DNA from: Vibrio tapetis subsp. tapetis
Lineage (GTDB): Bacteria > Pseudomonadota > Gammaproteobacteria > Enterobacterales > Vibrionaceae
Reading direction: 5' to 3'
Assembly (NCBI RefSeq): GCF_900233005.1
Contig: NZ_LT960612.1
Location: 930,001 to 994,000, forward strand
DNA length: 64,000 bases
Of this stretch, positions 1 to 9,106 are shown piece by piece. The notes below the pieces were generated by a model. The model saw only the letters and a list, made by a program, of their open reading frames with translations, had not been told where the DNA came from and made no database searches. Made by a program: the position numbers and the translations under genes. Each line of letters opens with the position of its first letter. The first letter of the stretch is position 1.

Positions 1-1552
1 TAGCCTTCGCTCTATATAAGGCTTTATCTGCACGATAGAAGGTACGTTGAGTATTTTCGCCATCTCTATGATTGGTGACGCCAATACTTACTGTAAGCCC
101 GCGTTCGCCAAGAATGTCATGCCAGCCGAATTGAAAGATACGCTCACGGTAATTTTCTGCGTGAAGCATCGCTTGATCAACGTTGGTGTTCTCCAGAATC
201 ACCAAGAACTCTTCACCACCAAAGCGCACACATGACGCGCCTCGGAAACGGAAGTGGGAGGCCAGTTCATGGGAGACGTTCACGATCGCTTTGTCGCCAA
301 CCAGGTGGCTTAACTCATCATTGATGGATTTAAAATGGTCAATATCAATGACTAATAAAGCAAAAGACGTTTCGTGTAGCAGAAGATCTTTAAGCTTTAC
401 ATCCAGCCAACGCCGGTTGTGTAAGTTGGTTAACGGGTCGGTAAAGACATCTTGTTGCAGTTTCGCTACCGTGTCTTTTTGGTTTTCTGTTGTCTCTTTG
501 AGTTCACGGTTTTCTTGCTCAGACATGATGAGTTTTAGCTGCAATTCAAAGCGAGAGAGTCGGCGCAATTGAAAACCCGCTAAGTCACTAATTGGGATGT
601 TTTTAACAAGATCTGAGTTGAGTCGAAATGCGCGTTTTTCAAAATGCAGCGCTTGTTTATAGTCATTCTGAGCGGCTGATACATCGCTTAATGAATCAAA
701 TAGGCTTTTTAGTAATACTGGCGAATTAGTGGACTTGATTCGCTGTACCGCTGACGACAGCGTGTATTCCGCTAAGTCTGTACGGCCAATACCGTTTAAG
801 CTACGTGCGAGTTCTAGTCGCACCATATTTGAAAGCCATATGGCACTGGTATTGTTGAGTGAATAGCGAGCTTTTGCGAGCGTAACGAGTGCATCGTGAT
901 AGAGCTTTTGTTTACGCTGAATGCGAGCGTGGTAGAGAATAATTTGGCCAGCTAAAATTTTGTCGCTGACTAAAATGCTCAGTTCTTCGCATTCGCTGAG
1001 TAACTCGTCGGCGTTGGTTAAACGACCCAATGAAATTAAACAAGCGACGAGATACAGTTTGTATCGTAGCCTTAACGATCGACTGGTAATCGCGTGATCA
1101 ATACCATCAATTTTTTGATAGTACTTAAGCGCTCGCGAGAAGTCGCCGTAGGCATCGCACAAGTTGCCCATGCCGAGCACGGCGGTCGCATAAAAATCAA
1201 TGCTGCCAAATTCTACTGATAGCGAAGATAATTCAACGAACTCTTTGAGTGCGAGTGCGTAATCACCATTATCAAATAGTCTGTCGCCCAAGGTTGCCTT
1301 TATATTTAGAATATCTTCAATATCGTTAGGCAAGGCTAATAAGTTAAGCGCCTCTCGGAGCTCATCAATGCTGGCTTTGGGCTGTTTTAATTTGGCTCTG
1401 TATTCAGAGCTGATCAAAAAACAGTGAGAACGCTCTTGATTGGTCGTGGCAATATGTTGCCTGACGTGATCCCAAAATATGATGGCGTTTTCGCCTTTCA
1501 CCGAGGCTGGGTCAAGACCTGCTTCGGAAACTTTACTTAGTAGTGCTTCCAT
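1..1552 (-). CDS. TPR-containing diguanylate cyclase (GGDEF), C-terminus beyond the window
   Basis: The minus frame is open from an ATG at 1552 to the window edge, about 517 codons. The first 350 or so residues are helical and TPR-like. A GGDEF domain follows from about residue 365, with DPLTNLHNRRWLD at its start and a GGEEF active-site motif at about residues 445-449. GGEEF is a catalytically competent form, so synthesis of c-di-GMP from GTP is likely. The usual inhibitory-site RxxD upstream of the motif reads RGAS, so product inhibition may be lost. There is no signal peptide or membrane segment, so the TPR part presumably senses or docks in the cytoplasm. The start codon lies inside the 3' end of the upstream TPR gene (20-nt overlap), implying translational coupling. 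The C-terminal end is not visible. Confidence 0.85.
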   Translation of the reverse strand, partial: MEALLSKVSEAGLDPASVKGENAIIFWDHVRQHIATTNQERSHCFLISSEYRAKLKQPKASIDELREALNLLALPNDIEDILNIKATLGDRLFDNGDYALALKEFVELSSLSVEFGSIDFYATAVLGMGNLCDAYGDFSRALKYYQKIDGIDHAITSRSLRLRYKLYLVACLISLGRLTNADELLSECEELSILVSDKILAGQIILYHARIQRKQKLYHDALVTLAKARYSLNNTSAIWLSNMVRLELARSLNGIGRTDLAEYTLSSAVQRIKSTNSPVLLKSLFDSLSDVSAAQNDYKQALHFEKRAFRLNSDLVKNIPISDLAGFQLRRLSRFELQLKLIMSEQENRELKETTENQKDTVAKLQQDVFTDPLTNLHNRRWLDVKLKDLLLHETSFALLVIDIDHFKSINDELSHLVGDKAIVNVSHELASHFRFRGASCVRFGGEEFLVILENTNVDQAMLHAENYRERIFQFGWHDILGERGLTVSIGVTNHRDGENTQRTFYRADKALYRAKA

Positions 1553-3017
1553 TGCCTAGCTCCAGTGGTTGATCGTCTAATTGATCGATGGTGTATGGGA
1601 ATGTCAAAATATCATGTAAAGATAGAACCGGTGCATCGCCTTTCAGGCCTTTTCTTTCCCACGGATAAGATGCCATCATGTTCTGTAGGATATCGAATAC
1701 TCGGCGGGCTCCGTCGTCTTTTTCTGAAATGATCATGCCTAGACGCTCTTGGTCAAGTTGAGATATAAGGTCATCTCGACCACAAAAGCAATGCGCTAGC
1801 TCGATAGAAACATCGAGGAAGTTATTGTCGGCGTGTCTAATAATGATCACTGCATGGTTAGACTTTTTCAGTTCAGATTTGTAGAGAACCAGTTGCTCCC
1901 ACCAGTAGGTTTCAGAGACGGCATTTGAGAATCGCTTTTCACGATTGAACTCCATGTAACCGCGAATTCGGTTAATGAGCTTTCTCGCGCGTTGTTCTAA
2001 TTGGCGTTTTGAGCCTCTGGCTTTATCCATGCCAATGCGGTTAGTTTGTTCTTTTTGCATCACGATGGAATAGCGACGGTATTTTTTAAACGCTTGTAGT
2101 GCTAATTCATAGTCTTGGCTTTCTTCGGCGACAACAGACTGCTGGAAACAAATTTGTGACAACAGTTCACCGTTATCAAACGGTTTGGCGGCTTCTTCCG
2201 CTTTTTGCAGAATATCACCCGCAGACGTGAAGTTTTTTCTAATGAGTTCTAGACGGGCGCGGCTGATAAATGAGTGCGCTTTCATCCATTTAAGATCGTG
2301 CTCAACGGCAAGGGTATGCGCTTCAAGTGTGGCGAGCTCTGCATCTTCTAAGCGCTCTAGGCCGATTAAAGCAAGGCCTCTAAAATCGAGTATTTCTGCT
2401 CGCCAGGTTGGGTCTTGGTGGTATTTTAGTGCTTCTTCCGCGCCATCGAGTACCGAGAGCATTTCAACGTAATTGTTGAGCAGGTAGTAGTCCCACGAAA
2501 GCAATATCCGAGCTTTACCTTCTAACCAGTCGATACGAGCATTGTTGGCAACTTTTACCGCCAACTCATGAGTCGACTTGGCCAAGTGAACGTCGCCGGT
2601 GATGCGCCAAACATTGCCTAACCCAATTAAAGACTCAATCTCAATCGTAGATTCGCCCACCAAGGCAGATTGCTCTAGGGCATTAATCCAAAATTGTTGA
2701 GCAGAATAGTATTTAGCTTGTCCCCAGTATTGGAGCGCGTGAACATGGAGTATTTCTGGCAGGTAGTTATCGTTGTCTTCACGTGATTGAATCGTATGGG
2801 CAAGCTTAATGGATTTCATGCCTTTTCGATAATCCATTAGGCTCCAATAACAGCGAGCAATAACAATATGAGCTTGGATTTCCCCTTCGTGGTGAAGGAT
2901 TTGTTCTGCACGAGCTAGGCACTGCTGAGCCATAGGCAAAACATCGGATGGGTCCGACTCGCCCCGAGCTTTGAGCTGTTCTAGCTCATTTTCTATAACG
3001 ATTTGGGCTTTATCCAA
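1533..3017 (-). CDS. TPR-repeat cytoplasmic protein paired with the GGDEF gene
   Basis: This 494-residue soluble protein is made of helical TPR-like pairs over residues 1-330, for example the ALQYWGQAKYYSAQQFW and LEGKARILLSWDYYLL stretches. A basic helix follows (RKLINRIRGYMEFNREKRF), then a C-terminal domain of about 130 residues that resembles a GGDEF fold in length and position but has no GGDEF signature. In the equivalent place it reads FCGRDDLISQLDQERLGMII. It may therefore be a degenerate cyclase domain acting as a receptor or partner; that is inference. Its stop overlaps the start of the next gene, so the two proteins are probably made in fixed proportion. The 165-bp gap upstream should hold the promoter of the pair. 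Confidence 0.75.
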   Translation of the reverse strand: MDKAQIVIENELEQLKARGESDPSDVLPMAQQCLARAEQILHHEGEIQAHIVIARCYWSLMDYRKGMKSIKLAHTIQSREDNDNYLPEILHVHALQYWGQAKYYSAQQFWINALEQSALVGESTIEIESLIGLGNVWRITGDVHLAKSTHELAVKVANNARIDWLEGKARILLSWDYYLLNNYVEMLSVLDGAEEALKYHQDPTWRAEILDFRGLALIGLERLEDAELATLEAHTLAVEHDLKWMKAHSFISRARLELIRKNFTSAGDILQKAEEAAKPFDNGELLSQICFQQSVVAEESQDYELALQAFKKYRRYSIVMQKEQTNRIGMDKARGSKRQLEQRARKLINRIRGYMEFNREKRFSNAVSETYWWEQLVLYKSELKKSNHAVIIIRHADNNFLDVSIELAHCFCGRDDLISQLDQERLGMIISEKDDGARRVFDILQNMMASYPWERKGLKGDAPVLSLHDILTFPYTIDQLDDQPLELGNGSTTK

Positions 3018-3182
3018 TGTTCAATCCAAGTAGCTGAGTTATTTACTATTAACATATTTATTATAGGCCAGCATAACTCGATGTGGCACTAATAATATAA
3101 TGATCATAGCCGCATTTTCTTGAATCGTTGCGAGACTTTATATTGGTTTAATCAATAAAGTGGGGCAATTGGTCGTGTTTGA

Positions 3183-4694
3183 TTAAGAAAGCAACGATTT
3201 CAGTGTCAATGGTTTGTCAGTTAACCCGAGCTGTTGAGCAGGCGTTAACCCTGTCTTATCTTGGTAGCATAAATTGTGCCATGCTTTGAATATATCAAGC
3301 ATAGGCAACAACCCGCCAGGACGCAATTTTCGTCTCGGCTCATTGATAAAACTCTCAAATAGTACTTGGAATCGTTGTTGGAAAAACGAAGCTTGGTATG
3401 TAGAGGCATGATCAATCCAATATTCCGGATCGATCTTGCTGCCTGCTAAGTGGCAAATACCCTTACTGGCGTTTGGATGGTTTTTGATGGCCCAGCGATC
3501 GCGCCACCAACCCATATGAACAATATCAACTTTTTGTTGATCGAACCCTTTGTTCCATGCCTTATCTTCTTCGACATAGACTAAATCAACATTGTCCTGT
3601 TGAATTCGTCGCTTACACACACTTAAAGCAGCCGAGCGTAATACGGGGTCTTGTGGCATAAATATGGTGACGTGTTTGTTGTCATCACACATTTCCAGTA
3701 CGTGTAAGTAATGAGCATAGGTTGTATAGGGTGGGCGGATCAGTGCCCCTTTCGATGGATATTTAAATTGGGATAGGTTACCCATAGGATCTTCAACATT
3801 CCCACGAGCTAATATCTGTTGGTATTTGTTGTCAATTCTTTCGTGCAAGCTCAATTCTTTTTCAGAGGCAACCCGAGAAGAGTTAGGGTTACTGACGGAT
3901 GAAAACCCATGTGGCCCAATACTTTCAGGCTCAAAGTTCTTAGGGACAAATCGAGCCGGTGTTTCATACGGGTTGTGGTCATCACTGCCATCGGCTTCTT
4001 CGTCGAAAGAGTAATTTACATGCTGAGTAAGCACATATCCGCTTTGTGCATCACAGGTGACAAACCAATAAACGGCATTATCACTTCTTGGTTGCAGGGA
4101 TATGTAGTTAGAAGCAAACGTGTACGAACTTGCGTGTTTGGTCCAACGTGCATCAAACATAGCGAGTTTGCGGCGGCAGCGGCTTGAAATCTGCTCAACG
4201 TGATCGTAGAACGTTTTTGGATTAATGCTGAGTTTTCGGCAGATCTCTCTCACCGAGTAGCCAGTGAATAAATAGCCTAAAAGGGATTCTTGCACAGAAA
4301 GTTTGGCATTACTGCCGGACCATTTATCAACGAACGTCGATTGACAGCATTTGCAGCGGTATCGCTGTCGATCACCACTGAAGCCAAATGCATGATAGAG
4401 GTGTTTATGTGTGTGAACCGTTTTACCGAAATTATCGCAATCATTATTACGACAAGCAGGTAAACCATCACTGTGAACTTTGCGCAGGCGGCGAAGTTCG
4501 TTCAACACTTCTTGGTTGTTAAGTAAGGGGGGGAAAGCGCCACATTCACGACAAACCATCGCTGGACGTTTAGGGTTAGCATGTTGCAAAACGTAATGCT
4601 TTGCATCACTCAGTCCAAAGTTGTCACACGCCAATGTTTTACAAAAGTTGAGTTGTAACCCATCTGCGTCCTTTGGCAATTCGCCGTAAGACAC
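3183..4694 (-). CDS. Transposase-like protein with two zinc ribbons, probably domesticated
   Basis: This 503-residue protein carries two similar N-terminal zinc ribbons, each a Cys-x4-Cys-(D)NFG unit followed by a CxxC pair (about residues 18-52 and 81-120). An InsA-like helix-turn-helix follows (GYSVREICRKLSINPKTFYDHV, about 145-167). The rest resembles a DDE-type integrase core: VTCDAQSGYVL around 210, HMGWWRDRWAIKNHP around 405, and a C-terminal WHNLC...LTPAQQLGL stretch typical of transposase ends. I see no terminal inverted repeats or target duplication around it, and it stands between ordinary chromosomal genes, so it may be a fixed, domesticated transposase acting as a DNA-binding protein. 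An old IS that has lost its ends is the alternative. Confidence 0.6.
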   Translation of the reverse strand: MSYGELPKDADGLQLNFCKTLACDNFGLSDAKHYVLQHANPKRPAMVCRECGAFPPLLNNQEVLNELRRLRKVHSDGLPACRNNDCDNFGKTVHTHKHLYHAFGFSGDRQRYRCKCCQSTFVDKWSGSNAKLSVQESLLGYLFTGYSVREICRKLSINPKTFYDHVEQISSRCRRKLAMFDARWTKHASSYTFASNYISLQPRSDNAVYWFVTCDAQSGYVLTQHVNYSFDEEADGSDDHNPYETPARFVPKNFEPESIGPHGFSSVSNPNSSRVASEKELSLHERIDNKYQQILARGNVEDPMGNLSQFKYPSKGALIRPPYTTYAHYLHVLEMCDDNKHVTIFMPQDPVLRSAALSVCKRRIQQDNVDLVYVEEDKAWNKGFDQQKVDIVHMGWWRDRWAIKNHPNASKGICHLAGSKIDPEYWIDHASTYQASFFQQRFQVLFESFINEPRRKLRPGGLLPMLDIFKAWHNLCYQDKTGLTPAQQLGLTDKPLTLKSLLS

Positions 4695-4812
4695 GATCTC
4701 CCCCTCGGGATAAACTTGGGTCGCCAGAGCGATGATTAGAAAGCAAAATGCTTAAAAAGCTCATTGCTTAAAATCTAACGCATAAGGCGACGAATTATTC
4801 GATAACGCTAAA

Positions 4813-5523
4813 TTACAGGTTTACTGCTGTTTCTAGAGCAACAGTCATCATTTCGTTGAATGATTTTTGACGCTCTTCTGAAGACAGTTTTTCGCCACGA
4901 ATAATGTGGTCAGATACCGTAAGGATAGTTAGGGCTTTTGCACCTAAGTCTGCAGCTACGCCGTAGATACCAGCGGCTTCCATATCAACACCAAGGATGC
5001 CTAGCTTTTCCATTTTCTCGAACAGATCGGCTTCTGGTGTGTAGAAAAGGTCTGCTGAGAATACGTTACCGACTTTTACTTCAACTTCTTGAGCACGCGC
5101 TTGTTTTACTGCTTCTTCAAGAAGACCGAAATCTGCGATTGCTGCGAAGTCATGGTTAGCAAAACGAATGCGGTTTACTTTTGAGTCAGTCGACGCACCC
5201 ATACCGATAACAACGTCCATCAATTTAACGTCATCACGTACTGCGCCACAGCTACCAACACGGATAACATTTTTAACGCCGTATTCAGCGATAAGTTCGT
5301 GTACGTAGATGCAGCAAGATGGGATACCCATACCGTGGCCCATCACAGAAACTTTCTTACCTTTATAAGTACCGGTGTAACCGAACATATTACGAACGTC
5401 ACAAACTTGTACTACATCTTCAAGGAAAGTCTCGGCAATGTATTTAGCGCGAAGTGGGTCACCTGGCATTAGAACTGTTTCTGCAAAGTCACCTGGGTTA
5501 GCGTTAATGTGTGGGGTAGCCAT
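4813..5523 (-). CDS. deoD: Purine nucleoside phosphorylase DeoD
   Basis: This enzyme splits purine (deoxy)ribonucleosides with phosphate to free base and (deoxy)ribose-1-phosphate in salvage. The 236-residue protein follows E. coli DeoD closely: MATPHIN at the start, [15 protein letters not shown] for phosphate binding, [16 protein letters not shown], the [12 protein letters not shown] substrate loop, and TVSDH with the catalytic aspartate near the C-terminus. I chose the ATG at 5523 rather than the upstream start at 5562 because it matches the family N-terminus and has a CGGAG ribosome site at proper spacing. It stands alone, without deoABC, as I recall for the chromosome II paralogue in Vibrio. 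The 437-bp region upstream carries its promoter. Confidence 0.95.
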   Translation of the reverse strand: MATPHINANPGDFAETVLMPGDPLRAKYIAETFLEDVVQVCDVRNMFGYTGTYKGKKVSVMGHGMGIPSCCIYVHELIAEYGVKNVIRVGSCGAVRDDVKLMDVVIGMGASTDSKVNRIRFANHDFAAIADFGLLEEAVKQARAQEVEVKVGNVFSADLFYTPEADLFEKMEKLGILGVDMEAAGIYGVAADLGAKALTILTVSDHIIRGEKLSSEERQKSFNEMMTVALETAVNL

Positions 5524-5960
5524 ATCGTCAAACTCCGAATTTTTTGGTAATAAAGTAATCAATTACCAATTCTGTTGAATTAAGTTGTTTTGTTGGGAGC
5601 AATATTAGCCTTGATTAACGGTAGTCCATGAGAGATAAGTCACAAAAAAACTCATAATGTACATATTTGCACGCATATATAACTAAATCTGTTGAAAGAG
5701 AGATGGCAATCGTTTCGTACGTAAATACACAGCATTAGTAAACGTTTGTATAGTGATGGAACACGCATTTTTCGCTACAAAAAATAGGGATTTGTGTAAA
5801 CTCAATGAAAAATGACCTTCATTTCGTGAGTTCCGAAACAACAAAAAATGGTTTTTTCTGATGAATGTTGTGCCAATCGGCTTAAATGAGAGAACAAGCG
5901 TTGATCTGACCCTAACATAGGGCTTAGCCTTAACCATTACGCAGTCGTAGAGTGATAGAT
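5524..5960. other. Divergent intergenic region between deoD and the L,D-transpeptidase gene
   Basis: This 437-bp, AT-rich region must hold two outward promoters. An 84-codon minus-strand frame (5683-5937) crosses it, but its composition (scattered Ser, Phe, Arg, no domain) and lack of a ribosome site argue against a gene. I found no clear operator. Confidence 0.5.
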
Positions 5961-6875
5961 ATGAAGATAAAGTGGAGTGGACTGATCATGACGGCATTGA
6001 CGCTGTTTTGCCACGTCAGCACAGCGGCTACGTTCACATTACCCGAAGAAGGCAGTCGCTTAGCCGGTAAACTACAACGTTATATTGTTGAAGAAGGCGA
6101 TACCTTTGCATTAATAGCAAAACGTTATGATGTCGGCTTCTTGTCTTTGATGGCAGCAAATAGAGGTATTGACCCATTTTTGCCAACTGCAGGATCAGTG
6201 CTGATCATCCCATCTCAGTTTGTTCTACCCGACGCACCATACGAAGGGATTGTGATTAATCTCCCCGAACTGCGCCTCTACTACTTTCCTAAAGACAGTG
6301 GCGTGGTCCATATTTTCCCTGTCGGCATTGGCCGAGTAGGGCGTGATACCCCGGAAATGCTGACTAGAATTTCAGTAAAAATTCCTAACCCCACCTGGAC
6401 GCCACCAAAATCTATCCGCAAAGAGTACCTTGAAAAAGGCATAGAGCTTCCTGGTGTGGTACCCGCTGGACCCGATAATCCCTTGGGTAATTACGCACTT
6501 CGTTTGGCGTATGGGTCGGGTGAATACCTGATACATGGTACGAATAAAGAGTTTGGTATAGGGCTACGCGTTAGTGCCGGTTGTATCCGTATGGAACCAA
6601 AAGATATCGAGTGGTTGTTTAGCCAAGCCCATAAGGGTGAAAAAGTCCGAGTGATTAACCAACCGATTAAAATGACATTGGAGCCAGATAGAAGCGTGTT
6701 TATGGAAGTGCATGAACCTCTGACCAACAGCAAAGGAGTGCAGGAGCCCTTGGTTATGCCTTTAGAGTTAGGTTGGTGGTTAGACGAATTTGGAATGTCA
6801 GATGCGAAAGCACGAGCGGCAATACAGGTACAAAATGGCGTGCCAATCGAAATTGCCACGCCACCTAATCTTTGA
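5961..6875 (+). CDS. Periplasmic L,D-transpeptidase (ErfK/YbiS family) with LysM domain
   Basis: The protein has a signal peptide (MKIKWSGLIMTALTLF...STAA, cut near residue 22), a LysM peptidoglycan-binding domain (about 38-85, YIVEEGDTFALIAKRY), and a YkuD catalytic domain (about 95-230) with His192 in LIHGTNKE and the nucleophile Cys208 in VSAGCIRM. Family members of this layout attach the C-terminal lysine of Braun lipoprotein to meso-diaminopimelate, or make 3-3 cross-links. The convergent neighbour encodes just such a lipoprotein. I prefer the ATG at 5961 over the GTG at 5952, because a GAGTG stretch precedes it and the signal peptide then starts cleanly. About 75 residues follow the catalytic domain, as in E. 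coli YbiS. Confidence 0.9.
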   Translation: MKIKWSGLIMTALTLFCHVSTAATFTLPEEGSRLAGKLQRYIVEEGDTFALIAKRYDVGFLSLMAANRGIDPFLPTAGSVLIIPSQFVLPDAPYEGIVINLPELRLYYFPKDSGVVHIFPVGIGRVGRDTPEMLTRISVKIPNPTWTPPKSIRKEYLEKGIELPGVVPAGPDNPLGNYALRLAYGSGEYLIHGTNKEFGIGLRVSAGCIRMEPKDIEWLFSQAHKGEKVRVINQPIKMTLEPDRSVFMEVHEPLTNSKGVQEPLVMPLELGWWLDEFGMSDAKARAAIQVQNGVPIEIATPPNL

Positions 6876-6921
6876 GTTTATTTGCTTAACCTAGTTGGTA
6901 TTTAAATGACTCAGTTTTACG

Positions 6922-7212
6922 TTATTTAGTGTATGACTGTGCGATGTTGTCAATACGGTCATTGGCACGACTGGCTTCTTGCTGAGCAGACATCGCTGCA
7001 TCTTTTGCGCTCATAGCAGAAGACGCGGCTTCTTTCGCTTCCATTGTGGCCGTCGTTTGGCTGGTTTGAAGAGTCTGTACCTGCTGAGATAATTGCTCAA
7101 CTTGGTTAGTCAGCTTATCAATTTTCATTTCAGTAGAGTCTGGGCTACCAGAACAACCGGCTAGAAAAACGACCGAAGAAACACCCGCTGCTAAAATTAA
7201 CTTCTTATTCAT
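6922..7212 (-). CDS. lpp: Lpp-type major outer-membrane (Braun) lipoprotein
   Basis: This 96-residue lipoprotein begins with a lipoprotein signal (MNKKLILAAGVSSVVFLAGC; lipobox LAGC, lipidated Cys20). A continuous heptad coiled coil follows (KIDKLTNQVEQLSQQVQTLQ..., then Ala-rich SAKDAAMSAQQEA), and the chain ends in ...SYTK. The terminal lysine is the residue linked to peptidoglycan in E. coli Lpp, so the role is tethering the outer membrane to the wall. The start at 7212 has AAGGAG five bases upstream; the in-frame GTG two codons earlier overlaps that site. The protein is longer than E. coli Lpp (78 residues), with an extra alanine-rich stretch. It faces the L,D-transpeptidase gene tail to tail, 46 bp apart. 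Confidence 0.88.
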   Translation of the reverse strand: MNKKLILAAGVSSVVFLAGCSGSPDSTEMKIDKLTNQVEQLSQQVQTLQTSQTTATMEAKEAASSAMSAKDAAMSAQQEASRANDRIDNIAQSYTK

Positions 7213-7522
7213 CGTCACTCCTTGTTGAGGTAGAGCTACTATTAGGGACTACCTTATGATTACCTACTTCCGCATTGCATCGCATTTTGCGACGTGGTAC
7301 GAACTATCTAATTACATAATATGGCACATTCCAGCACTATTATGTTGCATCTATAAGAAAACTGAACAAAAAAGTCTGCAACTTTATAGATAACTAACAA
7401 AGACAATATGCAATTCAAGGATATTTTTGTGTGATCTATACCCATTTTCAGTCAAAACAGGGTAGAATGACGGGCTAGATAAAATTTATCTAATGTCATT
7501 GTTTTTTATAACGGAGAATCCT
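7213..7522. other. Intergenic region between lpp and the helicase gene
   Basis: This 310-bp AT-rich region should hold the lpp promoter (leftward) and the helicase promoter (rightward). I see no confident operator, hairpin or small gene. Confidence 0.4.
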
Positions 7523-8887
7523 TTGCAATTTAAAGAGTTAGGTCTTGATAACCGCTTATTGAAGAATCTTAAGCATTTTGGCTTTAATAAGGCTACTGAC
7601 ATTCAGAAGCAAGCTATCCCTGTAGCGATTGCCGGGAAAGACTTGATGGCATCGTCTAAAACCGGTTCTGGTAAGACGTTAGCTTTTGTTCTTCCGCTGT
7701 TGCACAAGACTTTAAAATCCAAAGGATTCTCAGCTAAAGATCCACGCGTAGTGATCTTAGCGCCAACACGTGAGTTGGCGAAGCAAGTGTATGGTGAATT
7801 ACGCACTATGTTGGCTGGATTGTCTTACGACGCGACGCTGATCCTTGGCGGTGAAAACTTTAACGACCAAGTTAAAGCACTGAAAAAATATCCGAAATTT
7901 GTCGTCGCGACACCAGGACGCCTAGCCGATCACTTAGAACATCGTTCATTGTTTCTTGACGGCCTAGACACATTAATTCTTGATGAAGCAGACCGTATGC
8001 TTGATCTGGGTTTTGCTCCTGAACTGCGTAAAATTCACAAAGCAGCAAAACATCGTCGTCGCCAAACGTTAATGTTCTCGGCAACGATGGATCACGCTGA
8101 AGTGAACGACATTGCGAATGAAATGCTGAATGAACCAAAGCGTATTTCGGTTGGTGCATCGAACGAGCAACACAAAGACATTACGCAGCGTTTCCACTTG
8201 TGTGATCACCTAGATCATAAAGAAGCGATTCTTAAGCGTGTATTAGAAGAAGCAGAATACCGTCAGGTGATGATCTTCACCGCCACACGTGCTGATACCG
8301 ATCGCTTAACAGAGATCTTGAACGAAAGTAAGTTAAAGGCGGTCGCTCTGAGCGGTAACCTAAACCAAACTCAGCGTAACGCGATCATGAGCCAGTTTGA
8401 GCGTCATGTTTACAAGATTTTGGTGACGACTGATGTTGCTTCTCGTGGTATCGATATTGCGGCAGTAACGCACGTAATTAACTTCGATATGCCAAAGCAC
8501 ACGGAAGAATACGTTCACCGCGTTGGCCGTACTGGCCGTGCGGGTAATAAAGGCGAAGCGATTTCTTTGGTTGGTCCAAAAGACTGGGACAGCTTTAAAC
8601 GTGTAGAAACCTTTTTACAGCAAGACTTGCCATTTACCACCCTTGAAGGTTTGGTTGGTAAGTTCAAAGGCATTAAACCGCGTAAGCCTGCGTTTGTTAA
8701 AGGTAAGGCTCAAGCGAAGAAAAAGAAAGGCCCTCAAGGACCTAAAACGGCGAAGAAACCAGTTAAGCGTGATAAGACGTTCCACAAAACAGTTGCAGTG
8801 GGCGAGCAAGTATTCATGGTTAAGAAGAAAAAGCCAACCGCACCCGTTGAATCTTCTACTTCAGTAGATGCTTCCTCTGAAGATTAA
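7523..8887 (+). CDS. DEAD-box ATP-dependent RNA helicase (SrmB/RhlE-like)
   Basis: All helicase motifs are present: Q motif (ATDIQKQAIP), Walker A (SSKTGSGKT), PTRELA, TPGR, DEAD in LILDEADRMLD, SAT in MFSATM, and HRVGRTGRAG. A lysine-rich tail follows the core (about the last 70 residues), as in SrmB and RhlE. It likely remodels RNA, for example in ribosome assembly or cold growth. I propose a TTG start at 7523, giving MQFKELGLDNRLL, because GGAG lies six bases upstream of it. The ATG ten codons earlier (7493) has no ribosome site and adds residues with no family match. The gene is monocistronic, with a strong terminator just behind it. Confidence 0.88.
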   Translation: MQFKELGLDNRLLKNLKHFGFNKATDIQKQAIPVAIAGKDLMASSKTGSGKTLAFVLPLLHKTLKSKGFSAKDPRVVILAPTRELAKQVYGELRTMLAGLSYDATLILGGENFNDQVKALKKYPKFVVATPGRLADHLEHRSLFLDGLDTLILDEADRMLDLGFAPELRKIHKAAKHRRRQTLMFSATMDHAEVNDIANEMLNEPKRISVGASNEQHKDITQRFHLCDHLDHKEAILKRVLEEAEYRQVMIFTATRADTDRLTEILNESKLKAVALSGNLNQTQRNAIMSQFERHVYKILVTTDVASRGIDIAAVTHVINFDMPKHTEEYVHRVGRTGRAGNKGEAISLVGPKDWDSFKRVETFLQQDLPFTTLEGLVGKFKGIKPRKPAFVKGKAQAKKKKGPQGPKTAKKPVKRDKTFHKTVAVGEQVFMVKKKKPTAPVESSTSVDASSED

Positions 8888-8934
8888 GTTATTTCGCTGG
8901 GGTTATCATTGGTAGCCGCATCAAAATAGAAAGA

Positions 8935-8970
8935 AAAGCCCCAGCTATTATTTAGTTGGGGCTTTTTTTT
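8935..8970 (+). terminator. Rho-independent terminator of the helicase gene
   Basis: Stem AAGCCCCAGC / GTTGGGGCTT with a loop of about nine bases, followed by eight T residues. Confidence 0.9.
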
Positions 8971-9030
8971 AACATCGTGTTTTGAATGGTAGGTAGAAGC
9001 GTAACTTTTGTTAATAATATAAATACGGAC

Positions 9031-9049
9031 GATAATGACTATCGTTAGT
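9031..9049 (+). promoter_or_regulatory. Candidate Fur box upstream of the TonB receptor
   Basis: GATAATGACTATCGTTAGT matches the 19-bp Fur consensus at 14 positions by eye. It lies about 55 bp before the start codon in a promoter-like AT-rich stretch, so iron repression of the receptor is likely. Confidence 0.65.
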
Positions 9050-9106
9050 GGTTTGATAATAAACCTTGTGGTATAAGTTTTTCAGATTTAAGTCATCGAG
9101 CATTTG

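Noticed and set aside
5683..5937. 84-codon minus-strand frame upstream of the L,D-transpeptidase gene
   Set aside because: No ribosome site, no domain, unusual composition; it lies in a region needed for two promoters.
7491..7522. ATG at 7493 as start of the DEAD-box helicase
   Set aside because: It lacks a ribosome site, while the TTG at 7523 has GGAG six bases upstream and gives an N-terminus that enters the helicase domain directly.
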